From positions 62,001 to 126,000 of the forward strand of contig WGLR01000006.1 in the NCBI GenBank assembly GCA_016125475.1: a stretch of 64,000 nucleotides of DNA, read 5' to 3'. Positions within the stretch are counted from its first letter, which is position 1, and every line of letters starts with the position of its first letter. Of the stretch, positions 17,901-25,734 are shown piece after piece. The notes under the pieces are model-generated. The model made no database searches and had not been told where the DNA came from. It saw nothing but the letters and a program-made list of their open reading frames with translations. The DNA is from Betaproteobacteria bacterium (GTDB taxonomy: Bacteria > Pseudomonadota > Gammaproteobacteria > Burkholderiales > Ga0077523). The position numbers and the translations under genes are program-made.

Positions 17901-18758
17901 CGATCCTCGGCACGGACACTGCCGCGCCCGGCGCAGCTGAGGCGCTGGATGTGGGAGTTCCTCTGCCGGTATCTCATCGTGGAAGGCCGACGGTTCGAGC
18001 CGGTCACGTTCGTCCGTGCGTTCGTCGTGCAGTTCTCCCGTCTCTGGCCGCCTGCAGGGGCCTCCGGCTTCCTCGCGTCCCTCGCCGACGCGCTCCACGA
18101 GGCGGGTGGCCCCCGCGACGCGGCGCTCCTGCCGGCCCTCTCGCGCGGTCTCGTCGCGGTGGCGGCGAAGCCGCCTGCCCGAGGCGCGTCCAGGGACCCG
18201 GCCGACGGCGCCGTCCCGACCCCGGCGACGCGCGCGCGCGATACGACCGCCGGGGGCGAAGGGCTGCACGTGACCAACGCGGGACAGGTGCTGGCGTCGC
18301 CTTATCTGCCGAGGCTGTTCGAGATGGTCGGGCTGGTGACCGACGGACGGTTCGCCGGCCCCGCCGCCGCCGGGCGCGCCGTGCACCTGCTGCAGTACCT
18401 CGTGGACGGCTCGCTGCAACCGCCCGAACACCGGCTCGCACTGAACAAGATCCTCTGCGGCCTCGCCGTCGACGATCCCGTGGCGCGCGACGTGACCCTC
18501 TCGGATGCGGAGAAGGCGGCCGTGGACGGCCTCGTGGTCGGGATGATCAGGAACTGGACCGCCATCGGGAACACGTCGGTCGCAGGCATGCGAGAGTCCT
18601 TCTTCCAGCGCGAAGGGCGTCTGCATACGAAGGACGGGCAGTGGCGTCTCCTCGTCGAACCGCGTGCATTCGACATGCTGCTGGATCGTATTCCATGGGG
18701 ATTCGGAACGATCCGGCATCCCTGGATGCGCACCGTCGTGCACGTGGAGTGGCGATGA
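14982..18758 (+). CDS. CIS tape-measure protein (Pvc14/Afp14-like) with internal repeats
   Basis: This 1258-residue protein has the family's N-terminal signature (LIDECRLDLAFRSEDDAFE, then GRILRFERIAVDLG) and its C-terminal signature (a segment ending RNWTAIGNTSVAGMRESF, then VEPRAFDMLLDRIPW and VHVEW). The tape measure sets tube length during assembly. The middle is built from three related units, best seen as LWEFTLTFLLVDRGGVF near residue 422, LRVFTLDYLLADRGGRF near 759 and MWEFLCRYLIVEGRRF near 988. The first two units are each preceded by a block like LADIVCLLEPTHGAFITG. GAGG at 14972 supports ATG 14982. The stop overlaps the ATPase start (ATGA). Assigned with high confidence from both termini. 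Confidence 0.92.
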   Translation: MVANAHLIDECRLDLAFRSEDDAFEGQARWGAILKDRLLAVADEVFDRFSLPGRILRFERIAVDLGVMARTTGDAEIEARMRERLAAAIRDALARAEADVTDDRTVQRDSVSDFECLRHFLVHGTLPWHGRGGHADDPDRLLAAVLESGSPAFVAWLRVAGASTNVVRRLAAQFDHSGIAAVAAVLWPGRRAYLESLALWLATVFGQAASGSSSRTGRVAWEGLLSALLEEGRVPDDGISFARRAVRHTASVATRDSGSAASVLRAAVAHVRALGIPAVDAGGAFHALRAAVTPGGVKDDSLAGRASARETADASNALRARWKQSRALVEAAIESGEGARLRDLWPGLVREAPWLLAGLVRRHGRATRVRRGIADGFEDAMLADIVCLLEPTHGAFITGMVMDAGARAVGPALPSREPAALRRRLWEFTLTFLLVDRGGVFNRAMYLGSVVSRMAAHENLDRDELVAAMTRVLETENPPGPLHAEMLGILRGLAREKRGGRPAAPDVAIEAVETRDALFVALVRAARGRSGAPDMLARRMQAFARRSPSDWNRLVAEFAVRARRDPSLVDGLGASELTLIILATVRGAPGHAEDGGSEFRQALDQDVRRAPDAQRFLAAVLHDVLRGRPLDLQEIRLRTSVPSARADRMPRGPVGTHAAPRASALRAWAGDASPEPIARSWQVWIRHHPAWLRTQLRALARDDRLRERVAMRATRAMLRDIVHLFAPAHVDFVDGLVHRSDLAESGAGSPVAGGPAFTRRLRVFTLDYLLADRGGRFDRQACVGSIVRRLAAHDNLEVGDFVRALLQRLERTRSPGVLQAELAGILRTLAAAPSPGDAGDAVHTSSRVRARPVGSRSTTSAAGPKAVPAVFDDALAALLDPDTRPGPDARRVLRATLARRLREAPGRLRDDLTRLLEDPRAVRRFVGLLPEAWCVRLYALLRPEDGATSLRAADLLVTAMLLVGASPMRAGPARSSARTLPRPAQLRRWMWEFLCRYLIVEGRRFEPVTFVRAFVVQFSRLWPPAGASGFLASLADALHEAGGPRDAALLPALSRGLVAVAAKPPARGASRDPADGAVPTPATRARDTTAGGEGLHVTNAGQVLASPYLPRLFEMVGLVTDGRFAGPAAAGRAVHLLQYLVDGSLQPPEHRLALNKILCGLAVDDPVARDVTLSDAEKAAVDGLVVGMIRNWTAIGNTSVAGMRESFFQREGRLHTKDGQWRLLVEPRAFDMLLDRIPWGFGTIRHPWMRTVVHVEWR

Positions 18759-20113
18759 ACGCGCCCGTCGACGCGATGGCCGCGAACGCAGCCGTGATCG
18801 AGAGCGAGCTGGCCTGGCTCGACAGGGTCCTCCAGGCACGCATCGGACTTCACTTCGGCCAGCCCACCGACGTCGCAGACGTGCGGGAGATCGCGCCGCC
18901 GGCCCTGGACCCCGAAGGCTCGGAATACGCGCGACTCGTGACCGGCTGCGCGATGGGGTTCGACGAACGCCTGCTGCTCGCGCTCGCGCTGGTGCCTCAC
19001 GTGCGGCCGCAGGCCCTGGATACCCTGTTCGTGCGGAACAAGAATCTCGATCGCGGCTTCACGGAGTTCGGGGGCTGGCGGGGCGCGACCCACGGCGGAT
19101 TCCTGCCGACCGGGGAGACGGCCGCATTCCTGCTCGCGGGCGAGGATCTCGCGCGACGGTTCGCGTGTCTGAGACTGTTCGAGGAAGACCACTGGTTCCG
19201 CACGCGCAACATCCTGCGGATCGAACCGCCGAACGCGGACGAACCTTTCCTGAGCGGCTTGCTGCGGCTCAGCGCCGAGAGCCTGTCGCAGCTCACGCTG
19301 GGGGTCCATCGCAAGCCCGACTACGGTGCGGCATTCCCGGCCCGGCGCATCACCACCTCGCTCGACTGGGACGACCTGGTGCTCGGCACGGAGGTGCTCG
19401 AGGAGATCGATGCGATCCGGACCTGGATCGCCCATGCCGCAACCATTCTCGACGACTGGGGGCTCGGCCGGACGATCAAGCCCGGCTATCGCAGCCTCTT
19501 CTACGGCCCGCCCGGCACCGGCAAGACGCTCACGGCGACACTGATCGGCCGATCGGCAGGTGCGGACGTCTACCGGATCGACCTGTCGATGGTGGTCTCG
19601 AAGTACATCGGCGAAACGGAGAAGAACCTCGCGAACGTGTTCGACCAGGCGCAGAACAGGAACTGGATCCTCTTCTTCGACGAGGCCGATGCCCTGTTCG
19701 GGCGGCGCACGGAGACGAGCAGTTCGAACGACCGCTACGCGAACCAGGAGATCTCCTACCTGCTTCAGCGCGTGGAAGACTTTCCGGGGACGGTGATCCT
19801 CGCGACGAACCTGAAGGCCAACATCGACGAGGCGTTCGCACGCCGGTTCCAGTCCCTCGTGTATTTCCCGATGCCGGATGCCGAGCAGCGGCTGCGTCTC
19901 TGGCGCGGGACCCTCGGGACCGGCTGTCGGCTTGCCGACGACGTCGATCTGCGCCGGCTGTCCGAGGAGCACGAACTCTCGGGTGGCGCGATCACCAATG
20001 TCGTGCGCTATGGCGCGATCAGTGCCCTGCGTCGGGGAGACCGCGCCATCGTGAGCGACGATCTGCTCCAGGGCATCCGCAAGGAACTCGTCAAGGACGG
20101 GTGGACGACATGA
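18755..20113 (+). CDS. AAA+ ATPase of the CIS (Pvc15/Afp15-like)
   Basis: This 452-residue protein has an N-terminal helical domain specific to Pvc15-type proteins (residues 1-200) and a C-terminal AAA+ module. Walker A is GPPGTGKT at residues 251-258, Walker B is ILFFDEADALFG near 306-316, and the sensor and arginine-finger region is NIDEAFARRFQSLVYFP. Related ATPases are needed for assembly of PVC/AFP particles, although their exact task is not settled. The AAA+ core resembles FtsH-, Cdc48- and spastin-type proteins but has no protease or membrane segment. It overlaps the tape-measure stop and the next gene start by ATGA junctions. Confidence 0.94.
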   Translation: MNAPVDAMAANAAVIESELAWLDRVLQARIGLHFGQPTDVADVREIAPPALDPEGSEYARLVTGCAMGFDERLLLALALVPHVRPQALDTLFVRNKNLDRGFTEFGGWRGATHGGFLPTGETAAFLLAGEDLARRFACLRLFEEDHWFRTRNILRIEPPNADEPFLSGLLRLSAESLSQLTLGVHRKPDYGAAFPARRITTSLDWDDLVLGTEVLEEIDAIRTWIAHAATILDDWGLGRTIKPGYRSLFYGPPGTGKTLTATLIGRSAGADVYRIDLSMVVSKYIGETEKNLANVFDQAQNRNWILFFDEADALFGRRTETSSSNDRYANQEISYLLQRVEDFPGTVILATNLKANIDEAFARRFQSLVYFPMPDAEQRLRLWRGTLGTGCRLADDVDLRRLSEEHELSGGAITNVVRYGAISALRRGDRAIVSDDLLQGIRKELVKDGWTT

Positions 20114-23100
20114 GACGCACTCGTGCGGCGGGGACCGTGCCGGGCGCGCGGCTGTTCTGCGGGCTCCTGATGCTGACGCTGTGGATCGCCCTGCCGGCGG
20201 GCGCGGCCGAGCCACCGCCGGCCGGTGCGTGCGGCCCGGGCGTGACGGGTGCCATGCTGCAGGCCATGGACCGCGCGACGGGCCGACGCGTGCAGGAGGC
20301 CATCGTGCAGGTCTACGGCCATGATCCGGACTTTCCCGCGAGGGACGCCGACGCACGCGCGAGGCTCTCCGACGGCCGGTTCGGTCCCGTGACATGGACG
20401 TGGCTCCAGCGTTTCTGCAGCGACGTCTCCGTGTCGGACCTGCCGCCGGACTCCGGTGGCGCCGTCTCGGCGCTGCTGAGCTTCGCGGGCGTGACGGGGC
20501 GACATCCGGAGTGGCGGTCGCTGCTCCTGAGCCCGCCGCTCTCGCGCTGGATCGACGCAAAGGGGACTGCGGCACGCGTCCAGTCGCTGACCACGCGGGT
20601 CTACGGTACGGACGAGGAGATCTCGGCCCTGCTCCGCAACTACGAGGACGAGACCCGACCCAGGACGGCGGAGAGCAATACGGTCGCCGTCTACTTCCGC
20701 CTCGACGACGACGGCGTGAAGCGCCTCGCGGCGCCCGCGGCCGCGCTCGCCGCGATGAAGAAGCTCGAGGGCAAGCCTCCGATGAACGCCGAGCAGTTCG
20801 ATGCGGCGGTAACGGCCGCACTCGGGGGCGCCCAATTGCCGCCCGACACGTATCTCCCGATCGTCGAGCGACACGCGAAGTCACAGGTCACCCACCAGGT
20901 CACCGCGGACACCGTCAGGTCGCTGCGGGTGCAGCTGGTCCCCGCGCCCGTCGTCGCGGTCGTCGCGTCCGTCCAGGACCTTCCGTTTCCCGACGTCACC
21001 GATCTGGTCGCTGCGCTGCGCGCCGCCGAGAAGGATGCCGCCGACAAGGGAGACAAGGCCGTCGCGCCGGCCGGCACGGCCGCCCCGGCAGCCACGACGG
21101 CACCGGCGAAGGATGCCGATCCGGTGTCGACGGGCACGCCGGCGACGCCGGCACCGGCATCATCCGCCGCCGGTGTTGCGCCCGCCGGTCCTCCCGGTTC
21201 AGGCGATGCGAAGCCTGGCGCGGCGACCACCTCGTCCGGCAAGGAGCCGGCGTCGCCCGCCAGGTCGACGACGTCCGCGGGCGAAGCCGCCACGGCTGCA
21301 TCCGCTGCCCCCGTGCAGACCGAAGCTCCGCTCGCTGCGCAGCCGCCACGCGGCAGCCCGGCGCGCTCGATTCTCACGCCGTACCTGAAGGAGATCCTCG
21401 CGGCGGTCGTCGCGAAGCCGGCCTACGCCTGGACCGCCGTGTCCACCAGGGAACTGGGCGCAGACCCGGCATTCGGCGTGCTGCCCGCGTTTCTCGGACC
21501 CGTCCTCCACGGGATCGTGGAAGTCGAGTACCCGACCGAATACCTGTTCCGGGAGGCCGTGCAGGCGAAGATCGTCGACGCGTTCATGCAGGGCGGCCGG
21601 CCGCCGAAGTACGACAAGACGCTCAAGACCATCGATGCCATCCGCAAGCTCGACGCACCGCCCGAATACGTCGCGGCGGCCGAGCGCGTCGCCGCGCGCG
21701 ACTACGCCAACAGCCGTCACCTGCGCAACGCGATGCGACGGGCACTGGATCCGCTGTCCGACCGGTACCTCGGTCCGATCGAGGCGGTCGCGCGGAAGAC
21801 GCACCCGTTCAGGCAGACCCAGCCGATCGAATGGGAGGGTGCCGGATGCGGCTGCGTGCAGAGCAACCGGCTGCCGGGCGGCTGGGTGGACGCATCCGGC
21901 CAGCGCTCGCCCGGTGTCGTGTACGGGCTGTTCCCGCTCTGGCAGGCGGGCCACCCCGAACAGATCGACTTCAGCGTCGTCTCCACGGTCGGGTACTACG
22001 CGGTTCCGTTCGACGACGACGGGCAGCTGCTGGACCCGCTTGCCGGAGACGACAGCAACCTCGCGTTCGCGAAGATGGCGCGGCGGTACGGCACGCGCGT
22101 GGACTGGGTCATCCGTCGCACCGACTGGAGATCCTGGCAGGCGCTCACGAAGGAGAAGCGTGTCCACGCGTTCGACAACCTCGTCGGGAACATCGAGAAG
22201 ATGCTGACGCAGACCTCGTCGAACTGGCTCGACAGGTTCCTCGACGGTCTGTCCTTCGGCGCGATACCGGTGCTCACGCGCGGCGACGGCGTCACGCTGT
22301 ACTTCGACAACTATCCGACGGATGCGGAATCGGTCGCCGAATTCCAGGTGTTCCATCGCAAGCTGAACGCGACGCTGGCGTCCGCGATCGGCCAGAACTA
22401 CGCGGTGAACCTGCTGTTCCCCCATCGGGACCTCGGGCAGGGCATCTACGAATGCAACCGTCTCACGGAACTGATGCAGCGCGCGGATGGCGGTCCCGGC
22501 ACGAACAGCGGAAACTTCCTCGTGCTGCTCGCGGAGCCGACGATCGACACCAAGAAGGCGCTGCGCCAGAACGTGGAGGACTGCCTGAGCGGGGAGCGCC
22601 GGAAGGAGCTGCAGCAGGCAATCGTGCCCGTGATCGAGTACGACGGGACCAGTCAGGACCAGCTGCGGGACGACATCGTCTATTTCGACTTCAACTTCGG
22701 CGGTGTGGGGCTCTGGCCGCATCCCGTCGGGCTCAAGGCTCCTCCCGCAAGGACCACGGCCCCGGCCGGCAAGGCGGGACAGGCGCCGGCCGCCGCGGAC
22801 GAGGAACGCGTCGGCGGCGACATCCGTTCGATCCTGCTGGGACGCAATCTCGACGTCGGGGCGACACAGGAGAAGGTCGACGCCGTCTGCCGGATCGTGT
22901 GTCCGAACCGATGGGTGTTCCGGGGCCTGTTCGAGGCGTTCGTGGTCCTCCTCGTGGTGTCGCTCGTGTTCCGCTGGGCGAGCTGCCGCCTGAGCTTCAC
23001 GTTGCGGGCGCGCCCGCTGTATTTCTACGTGTACATGGCGTGCGTGGTCGTGCCCACGCTGGTACTGTTCCTGTCGCTGCTCTATTGTGATCCGGCCTGG

Positions 23101-23208
23101 GCCGACATCCGCGAGGGGAACATTCCGTTCATCCTGCTCGCCCTCGTGTTCATGACGTTCGTCGTCTGGCTCTACGTGAACGCGAGGAAGGAGGCTTCCC
23201 GGCCATGA
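20110..23208 (+). CDS. Exported, membrane-anchored CIS-locus protein with PG-binding-like and GH18-like segments
   Basis: This 1032-residue protein starts with a signal peptide (residues 1-33, ending PAGAAE). A segment near residues 40-100 ending LSDGRFGPVTWTWLQRF resembles PG_binding_1 repeats. A long Ala/Pro/Thr-rich linker follows at about 310-420. Residues 580-900 read like a GH18 TIM barrel, but the DxxDxDxE-type active motif is changed: D726-G-V-T729-L-Y731-F-D733 replaces both inner Asp residues and the catalytic Glu, so hydrolysis is unlikely. Three membrane helices lie near residues 941-957, 970-993 and 1005-1023. Its ATG overlaps the ATPase stop. Known CIS proteins that tether particles to membranes (cyanobacterial tCIS, Streptomyces CisA) make an anchoring role attractive, but homology to those was not shown. 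Confidence 0.8.
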   Translation: MRRTRAAGTVPGARLFCGLLMLTLWIALPAGAAEPPPAGACGPGVTGAMLQAMDRATGRRVQEAIVQVYGHDPDFPARDADARARLSDGRFGPVTWTWLQRFCSDVSVSDLPPDSGGAVSALLSFAGVTGRHPEWRSLLLSPPLSRWIDAKGTAARVQSLTTRVYGTDEEISALLRNYEDETRPRTAESNTVAVYFRLDDDGVKRLAAPAAALAAMKKLEGKPPMNAEQFDAAVTAALGGAQLPPDTYLPIVERHAKSQVTHQVTADTVRSLRVQLVPAPVVAVVASVQDLPFPDVTDLVAALRAAEKDAADKGDKAVAPAGTAAPAATTAPAKDADPVSTGTPATPAPASSAAGVAPAGPPGSGDAKPGAATTSSGKEPASPARSTTSAGEAATAASAAPVQTEAPLAAQPPRGSPARSILTPYLKEILAAVVAKPAYAWTAVSTRELGADPAFGVLPAFLGPVLHGIVEVEYPTEYLFREAVQAKIVDAFMQGGRPPKYDKTLKTIDAIRKLDAPPEYVAAAERVAARDYANSRHLRNAMRRALDPLSDRYLGPIEAVARKTHPFRQTQPIEWEGAGCGCVQSNRLPGGWVDASGQRSPGVVYGLFPLWQAGHPEQIDFSVVSTVGYYAVPFDDDGQLLDPLAGDDSNLAFAKMARRYGTRVDWVIRRTDWRSWQALTKEKRVHAFDNLVGNIEKMLTQTSSNWLDRFLDGLSFGAIPVLTRGDGVTLYFDNYPTDAESVAEFQVFHRKLNATLASAIGQNYAVNLLFPHRDLGQGIYECNRLTELMQRADGGPGTNSGNFLVLLAEPTIDTKKALRQNVEDCLSGERRKELQQAIVPVIEYDGTSQDQLRDDIVYFDFNFGGVGLWPHPVGLKAPPARTTAPAGKAGQAPAAADEERVGGDIRSILLGRNLDVGATQEKVDAVCRIVCPNRWVFRGLFEAFVVLLVVSLVFRWASCRLSFTLRARPLYFYVYMACVVVPTLVLFLSLLYCDPAWADIREGNIPFILLALVFMTFVVWLYVNARKEASRP

Positions 23209-23252
23209 GCGTCCCGCGCACACCGCATCGCCCGGCGCCCCGGAGACCGTGA
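23205..23252 (+). CDS. Possible 15-codon bridging ORF
   Basis: ATG 23205 overlaps the membrane-protein stop (ATGA), and its own TGA at 23250-23252 overlaps the methyltransferase ATG (TGATG). It encodes MSVPRTPHRPAPRRP. The peptide itself may have no role. The double overlap would let ribosomes finishing the large gene reach the methyltransferase start, so it may be a translational-coupling device. No independent ribosome site is evident. Confidence 0.3.
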   Translation: MSVPRTPHRPAPRRP

Positions 23253-23908
23253 TGGACCTCATCGAACGCGCGACGATCATGCACTTCCACCGACACCGGG
23301 TGGCCAGGTTCGGGGAAGGCAGCGTGCGCAGTCTCGGGTGGCGGAACGAGGCCAGCCAGACGAGGCGGTTCGAGGTGATCGCAGCCGCGGAGGACTTCGG
23401 CGGCTGCGCCGTGCTCGACCTCGGCTGCGGGCGTGGAGACCTGAAGAGCTATCTGGATGCCCGTTACGAAGGCGTGAGCTACATCGGGGTCGACCAGATG
23501 CCGGAGTTCATTGCCGATGCCCGCATCCGCTATCGCAACGCGCCGAGGACGTGGTTCCACGAGTGTGATTTCGACGCGGTCACCCTGCCGGTCGTCGACC
23601 ACGTCGTCGCGTCCGGTGCGCTGAGCTATCGCAGCGCCGACCCAGGCTTCCATTTCGCGATGATCCGGAAGATGTACGCCGCCGCGAGGCGCTCGGTGAT
23701 CTTCAACATGCTGGACGCTTCCACGTTTCCGGCTCACCCGCTGCTCGTGGGTCACGACCGCGACGACGTCGCCGCCTTCTGCCGGTCGCTCTCGCACGAC
23801 GTGCGTGTCGTCGCGGGCTACCAGGACGAGGATTTCAGTGTGTGCATCCGGCGGAGGCCGGACACGCGGACCAGTCAGACCAGAACCCGGATGGAGGGTA
23901 TCCAATGA
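23252..23908 (+). CDS. SAM-dependent class I methyltransferase in the CIS operon
   Basis: This 218-residue protein has the Rossmann-fold methyltransferase motif I VLDLGCGRGDL at residues 54-64, the motif II acidic end in YIGVDQMPEF, and a motif IV region around VDHVVASGALSYR. It has no DNA-methyltransferase NPPY-type motif, so a small-molecule or protein substrate is more likely. ATG 23252 is preferred; GTG 23249 would add one residue. The gene is locked between the membrane protein and the DUF4157 gene by overlapping stops and starts, so it belongs to the CIS operon. It may modify cargo or a structural protein. Its substrate cannot be inferred. Confidence 0.85.
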   Translation: MDLIERATIMHFHRHRVARFGEGSVRSLGWRNEASQTRRFEVIAAAEDFGGCAVLDLGCGRGDLKSYLDARYEGVSYIGVDQMPEFIADARIRYRNAPRTWFHECDFDAVTLPVVDHVVASGALSYRSADPGFHFAMIRKMYAAARRSVIFNMLDASTFPAHPLLVGHDRDDVAAFCRSLSHDVRVVAGYQDEDFSVCIRRRPDTRTSQTRTRMEGIQ

Positions 23909-24603
23909 AGCGATCCAGCAGCAGGACACCGCAGAAGCCTGCGGGCCGATCCGCGACGCAACGCGTGGCCGAGCCCGCCGCCGCTGCCACACGACCCGGC
24001 GCGGACCGGGCATCGGAACCGCCGCTCGCGACGAGCCCGCGGCTCGCCGCGCAGCGTCAGCGCCTCGACCGTGCGTTCGGGACTGCGGCGCAGCGCGCGG
24101 AAGCGGAGGAAGAGGAACTCCAGATGAAACGCGACGCTGCGCCCGTGCAGCGTGCGGGACCCGAGGACGAGGAACTCCTCCAGGGCAGGTTCACGGTGCA
24201 GCGTGCCGGCCTCGAGGAGGAGGAACCGCTCCAGGGGCACTGGCAGGGACGTGGCGGCGTGTCCGTCGCGCAGACGAAGCCGGGCGAGAACCGCACCGGC
24301 ATGCCCGACGATCTGAAGGCCGGTGTCGAGGCCCTGTCCGGCATGGACCTGTCGGCGGTCCGCGTTCACCGGAACTCGCCGCAGCCGGAGCAGCTCGCAG
24401 CACACGCCTACGCGCAGGGCAACGACATCCACCTGGCGCCCGGCCAGGAGCAGCACCTTCCGCACGAAGCGTGGCACATCGTGCAGCAGCGGCAGGGACG
24501 CGTCGCGCCGACGACCCAGCTGGCGGGGACGCCGGTGAACGACGATGCCGCGCTGGAGGCGGAGGCGGACAGCATGGGTGACCGCGCGCGGCATGGCCGT
24601 TAG
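23905..24603 (+). CDS. DUF4157 (eCIS core domain) protein with HEXXH motif
   Basis: This 232-residue protein ends in a DUF4157 domain, the domain most strongly associated with eCIS-linked proteins. Residues 140-232 contain GMDLSAVRVHRNS, the GNDIHLAPGQEQHLP segment and H187-E-A-W-H191-IVQQRQGRV, a zincin-type HExxH motif, followed by NDDAALEAEADSMG. The N-terminal half is low complexity and has about three repeats of the pattern EEEExLQ...VQRAG (residues 66-115), also typical of this group. No further toxin domain follows, so it may be a leader or processing protease, or an adaptor for the next gene's product. ATG 23905 overlaps the methyltransferase stop. Confidence 0.92.
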   Translation: MKRSSSRTPQKPAGRSATQRVAEPAAAATRPGADRASEPPLATSPRLAAQRQRLDRAFGTAAQRAEAEEEELQMKRDAAPVQRAGPEDEELLQGRFTVQRAGLEEEEPLQGHWQGRGGVSVAQTKPGENRTGMPDDLKAGVEALSGMDLSAVRVHRNSPQPEQLAAHAYAQGNDIHLAPGQEQHLPHEAWHIVQQRQGRVAPTTQLAGTPVNDDAALEAEADSMGDRARHGR

Positions 24604-24633
24604 CGCGTGCCGGCGTGTCGAGGCAGGTACGGC

Positions 24634-25713
24634 GTGAGCGGACCGCGGTCCACGAAACGTCGGGTGCCGGATCGCGCCGGGCCCGGCCGGGTGCCCACGC
24701 GGGCGATTGCCGACGTCCGTGCCACGCCGTCGGGGTCGTCGCCTGCGACACCCGGCACGGAAGCGGCCCTGAATGCGAGTCGTCGGGTCGTGACGCAGGC
24801 CGCGCGGTACGTGAGCCGGTTCGGCGTGGTCGCGCAACGCGCGCCGCTTTCGGGCGAGGAGTACGAGCAGGTCAAGGCGATCGCGCTGCAAATCATGCGG
24901 CGTTACCCGCCCGGGCGCTATCACTACCTGGGGCTGGGCAAGAGTCCGACGCCCGTGATGGCATTCCTGCAGGAGTTCGCGTCACGGGCGTCACTGGACC
25001 TGGACGCCTCCAGCATGCCGCTCAGCAAGTTCGGCCACCGGACGGGCTCCATGACCGGTGCCGAGCGCCGGGTCGTGGATGGCCCGGAACTCGACGCGGA
25101 GCAGCGGGAACGGCTGTGGGAGCACTTCGACGCGTTCGTGCCGTCCCCCGGCAGCCTGGAAGGGAAGGACATCGTGCTGATCGATCTCGTGCAGACCGGC
25201 AAATCCCTCGTGGCGACGCAGCGGCATCTCGAGGAGTACCTGAACGAACGCTATCTCGGCACGGGCGCGACCGGGCTATTCTTCAGTGCGCTGGCGGCGA
25301 CGGGCTGCCTCCCGTCGCCGCCGCGGGTCGAGGCGCTGCCGCTGGCAATCCAGGAACAGCAGGTCGAGGGAACCAGGAAGGTCATGGACAGTCTCGGTCT
25401 GTCGGACCGCGCACTCATGATTCCGGGGTCGCTCGACGACCCCGGGAGTCTCGCGGCCGGCATGGGCGGTGAGAAGTACAAGCCGAGGGCGGAGTACCCG
25501 GCGGACTTCAAGATCTCGGCACCGGAACGTCCCCGGACCGGTGACATCCGGCGCGACCCGGAGGGCGAGTACGATGCCCTGCGGCGCGAGTTCGCGGCGT
25601 TCATGCAGCGCGACGCACCCATCGTGGAACTCATGCGCGGAGACCGTTCGGTCGAGCGCCTGCAGGACCGGGTGAGCGACACGGAGCAGCTCCTGTCGCG
25701 GCACGATGAATGA
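24634..25713 (+). CDS. Candidate CIS cargo with phosphoribosyltransferase-like motif
   Basis: This 359-residue protein is read from GTG 24634, which has GAGGCAGG eight bases upstream; GTG 24607 in the same frame is an alternative. The first 70 residues are Arg/Pro/Ser-rich and end VVAQRAPLS, echoing the VQRAG repeats of the DUF4157 neighbour. The folded part has YHYLGLGKSPTPVMAFL near residue 97 and IVLIDLVQTGKSLVA at residues 180-194, which matches the PRPP-binding loop pattern of type I phosphoribosyltransferases. It is the last gene of the operon, downstream of DUF4157, the usual place for payloads. A toxic or modifying effector is my inference. No family was recognised with certainty. Confidence 0.75.
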   Translation: MSGPRSTKRRVPDRAGPGRVPTRAIADVRATPSGSSPATPGTEAALNASRRVVTQAARYVSRFGVVAQRAPLSGEEYEQVKAIALQIMRRYPPGRYHYLGLGKSPTPVMAFLQEFASRASLDLDASSMPLSKFGHRTGSMTGAERRVVDGPELDAEQRERLWEHFDAFVPSPGSLEGKDIVLIDLVQTGKSLVATQRHLEEYLNERYLGTGATGLFFSALAATGCLPSPPRVEALPLAIQEQQVEGTRKVMDSLGLSDRALMIPGSLDDPGSLAAGMGGEKYKPRAEYPADFKISAPERPRTGDIRRDPEGEYDALRREFAAFMQRDAPIVELMRGDRSVERLQDRVSDTEQLLSRHDE

Positions 25714-25734
25714 CCTTGCCCGGGACCGGACCGG

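Noticed and set aside
1-25713. Interpretation as a prophage
   Set aside because: No integrase, capsid, terminase, portal or lysis genes are present; AAA+ ATPase, Pvc12-like and DUF4157 proteins point to a CIS.
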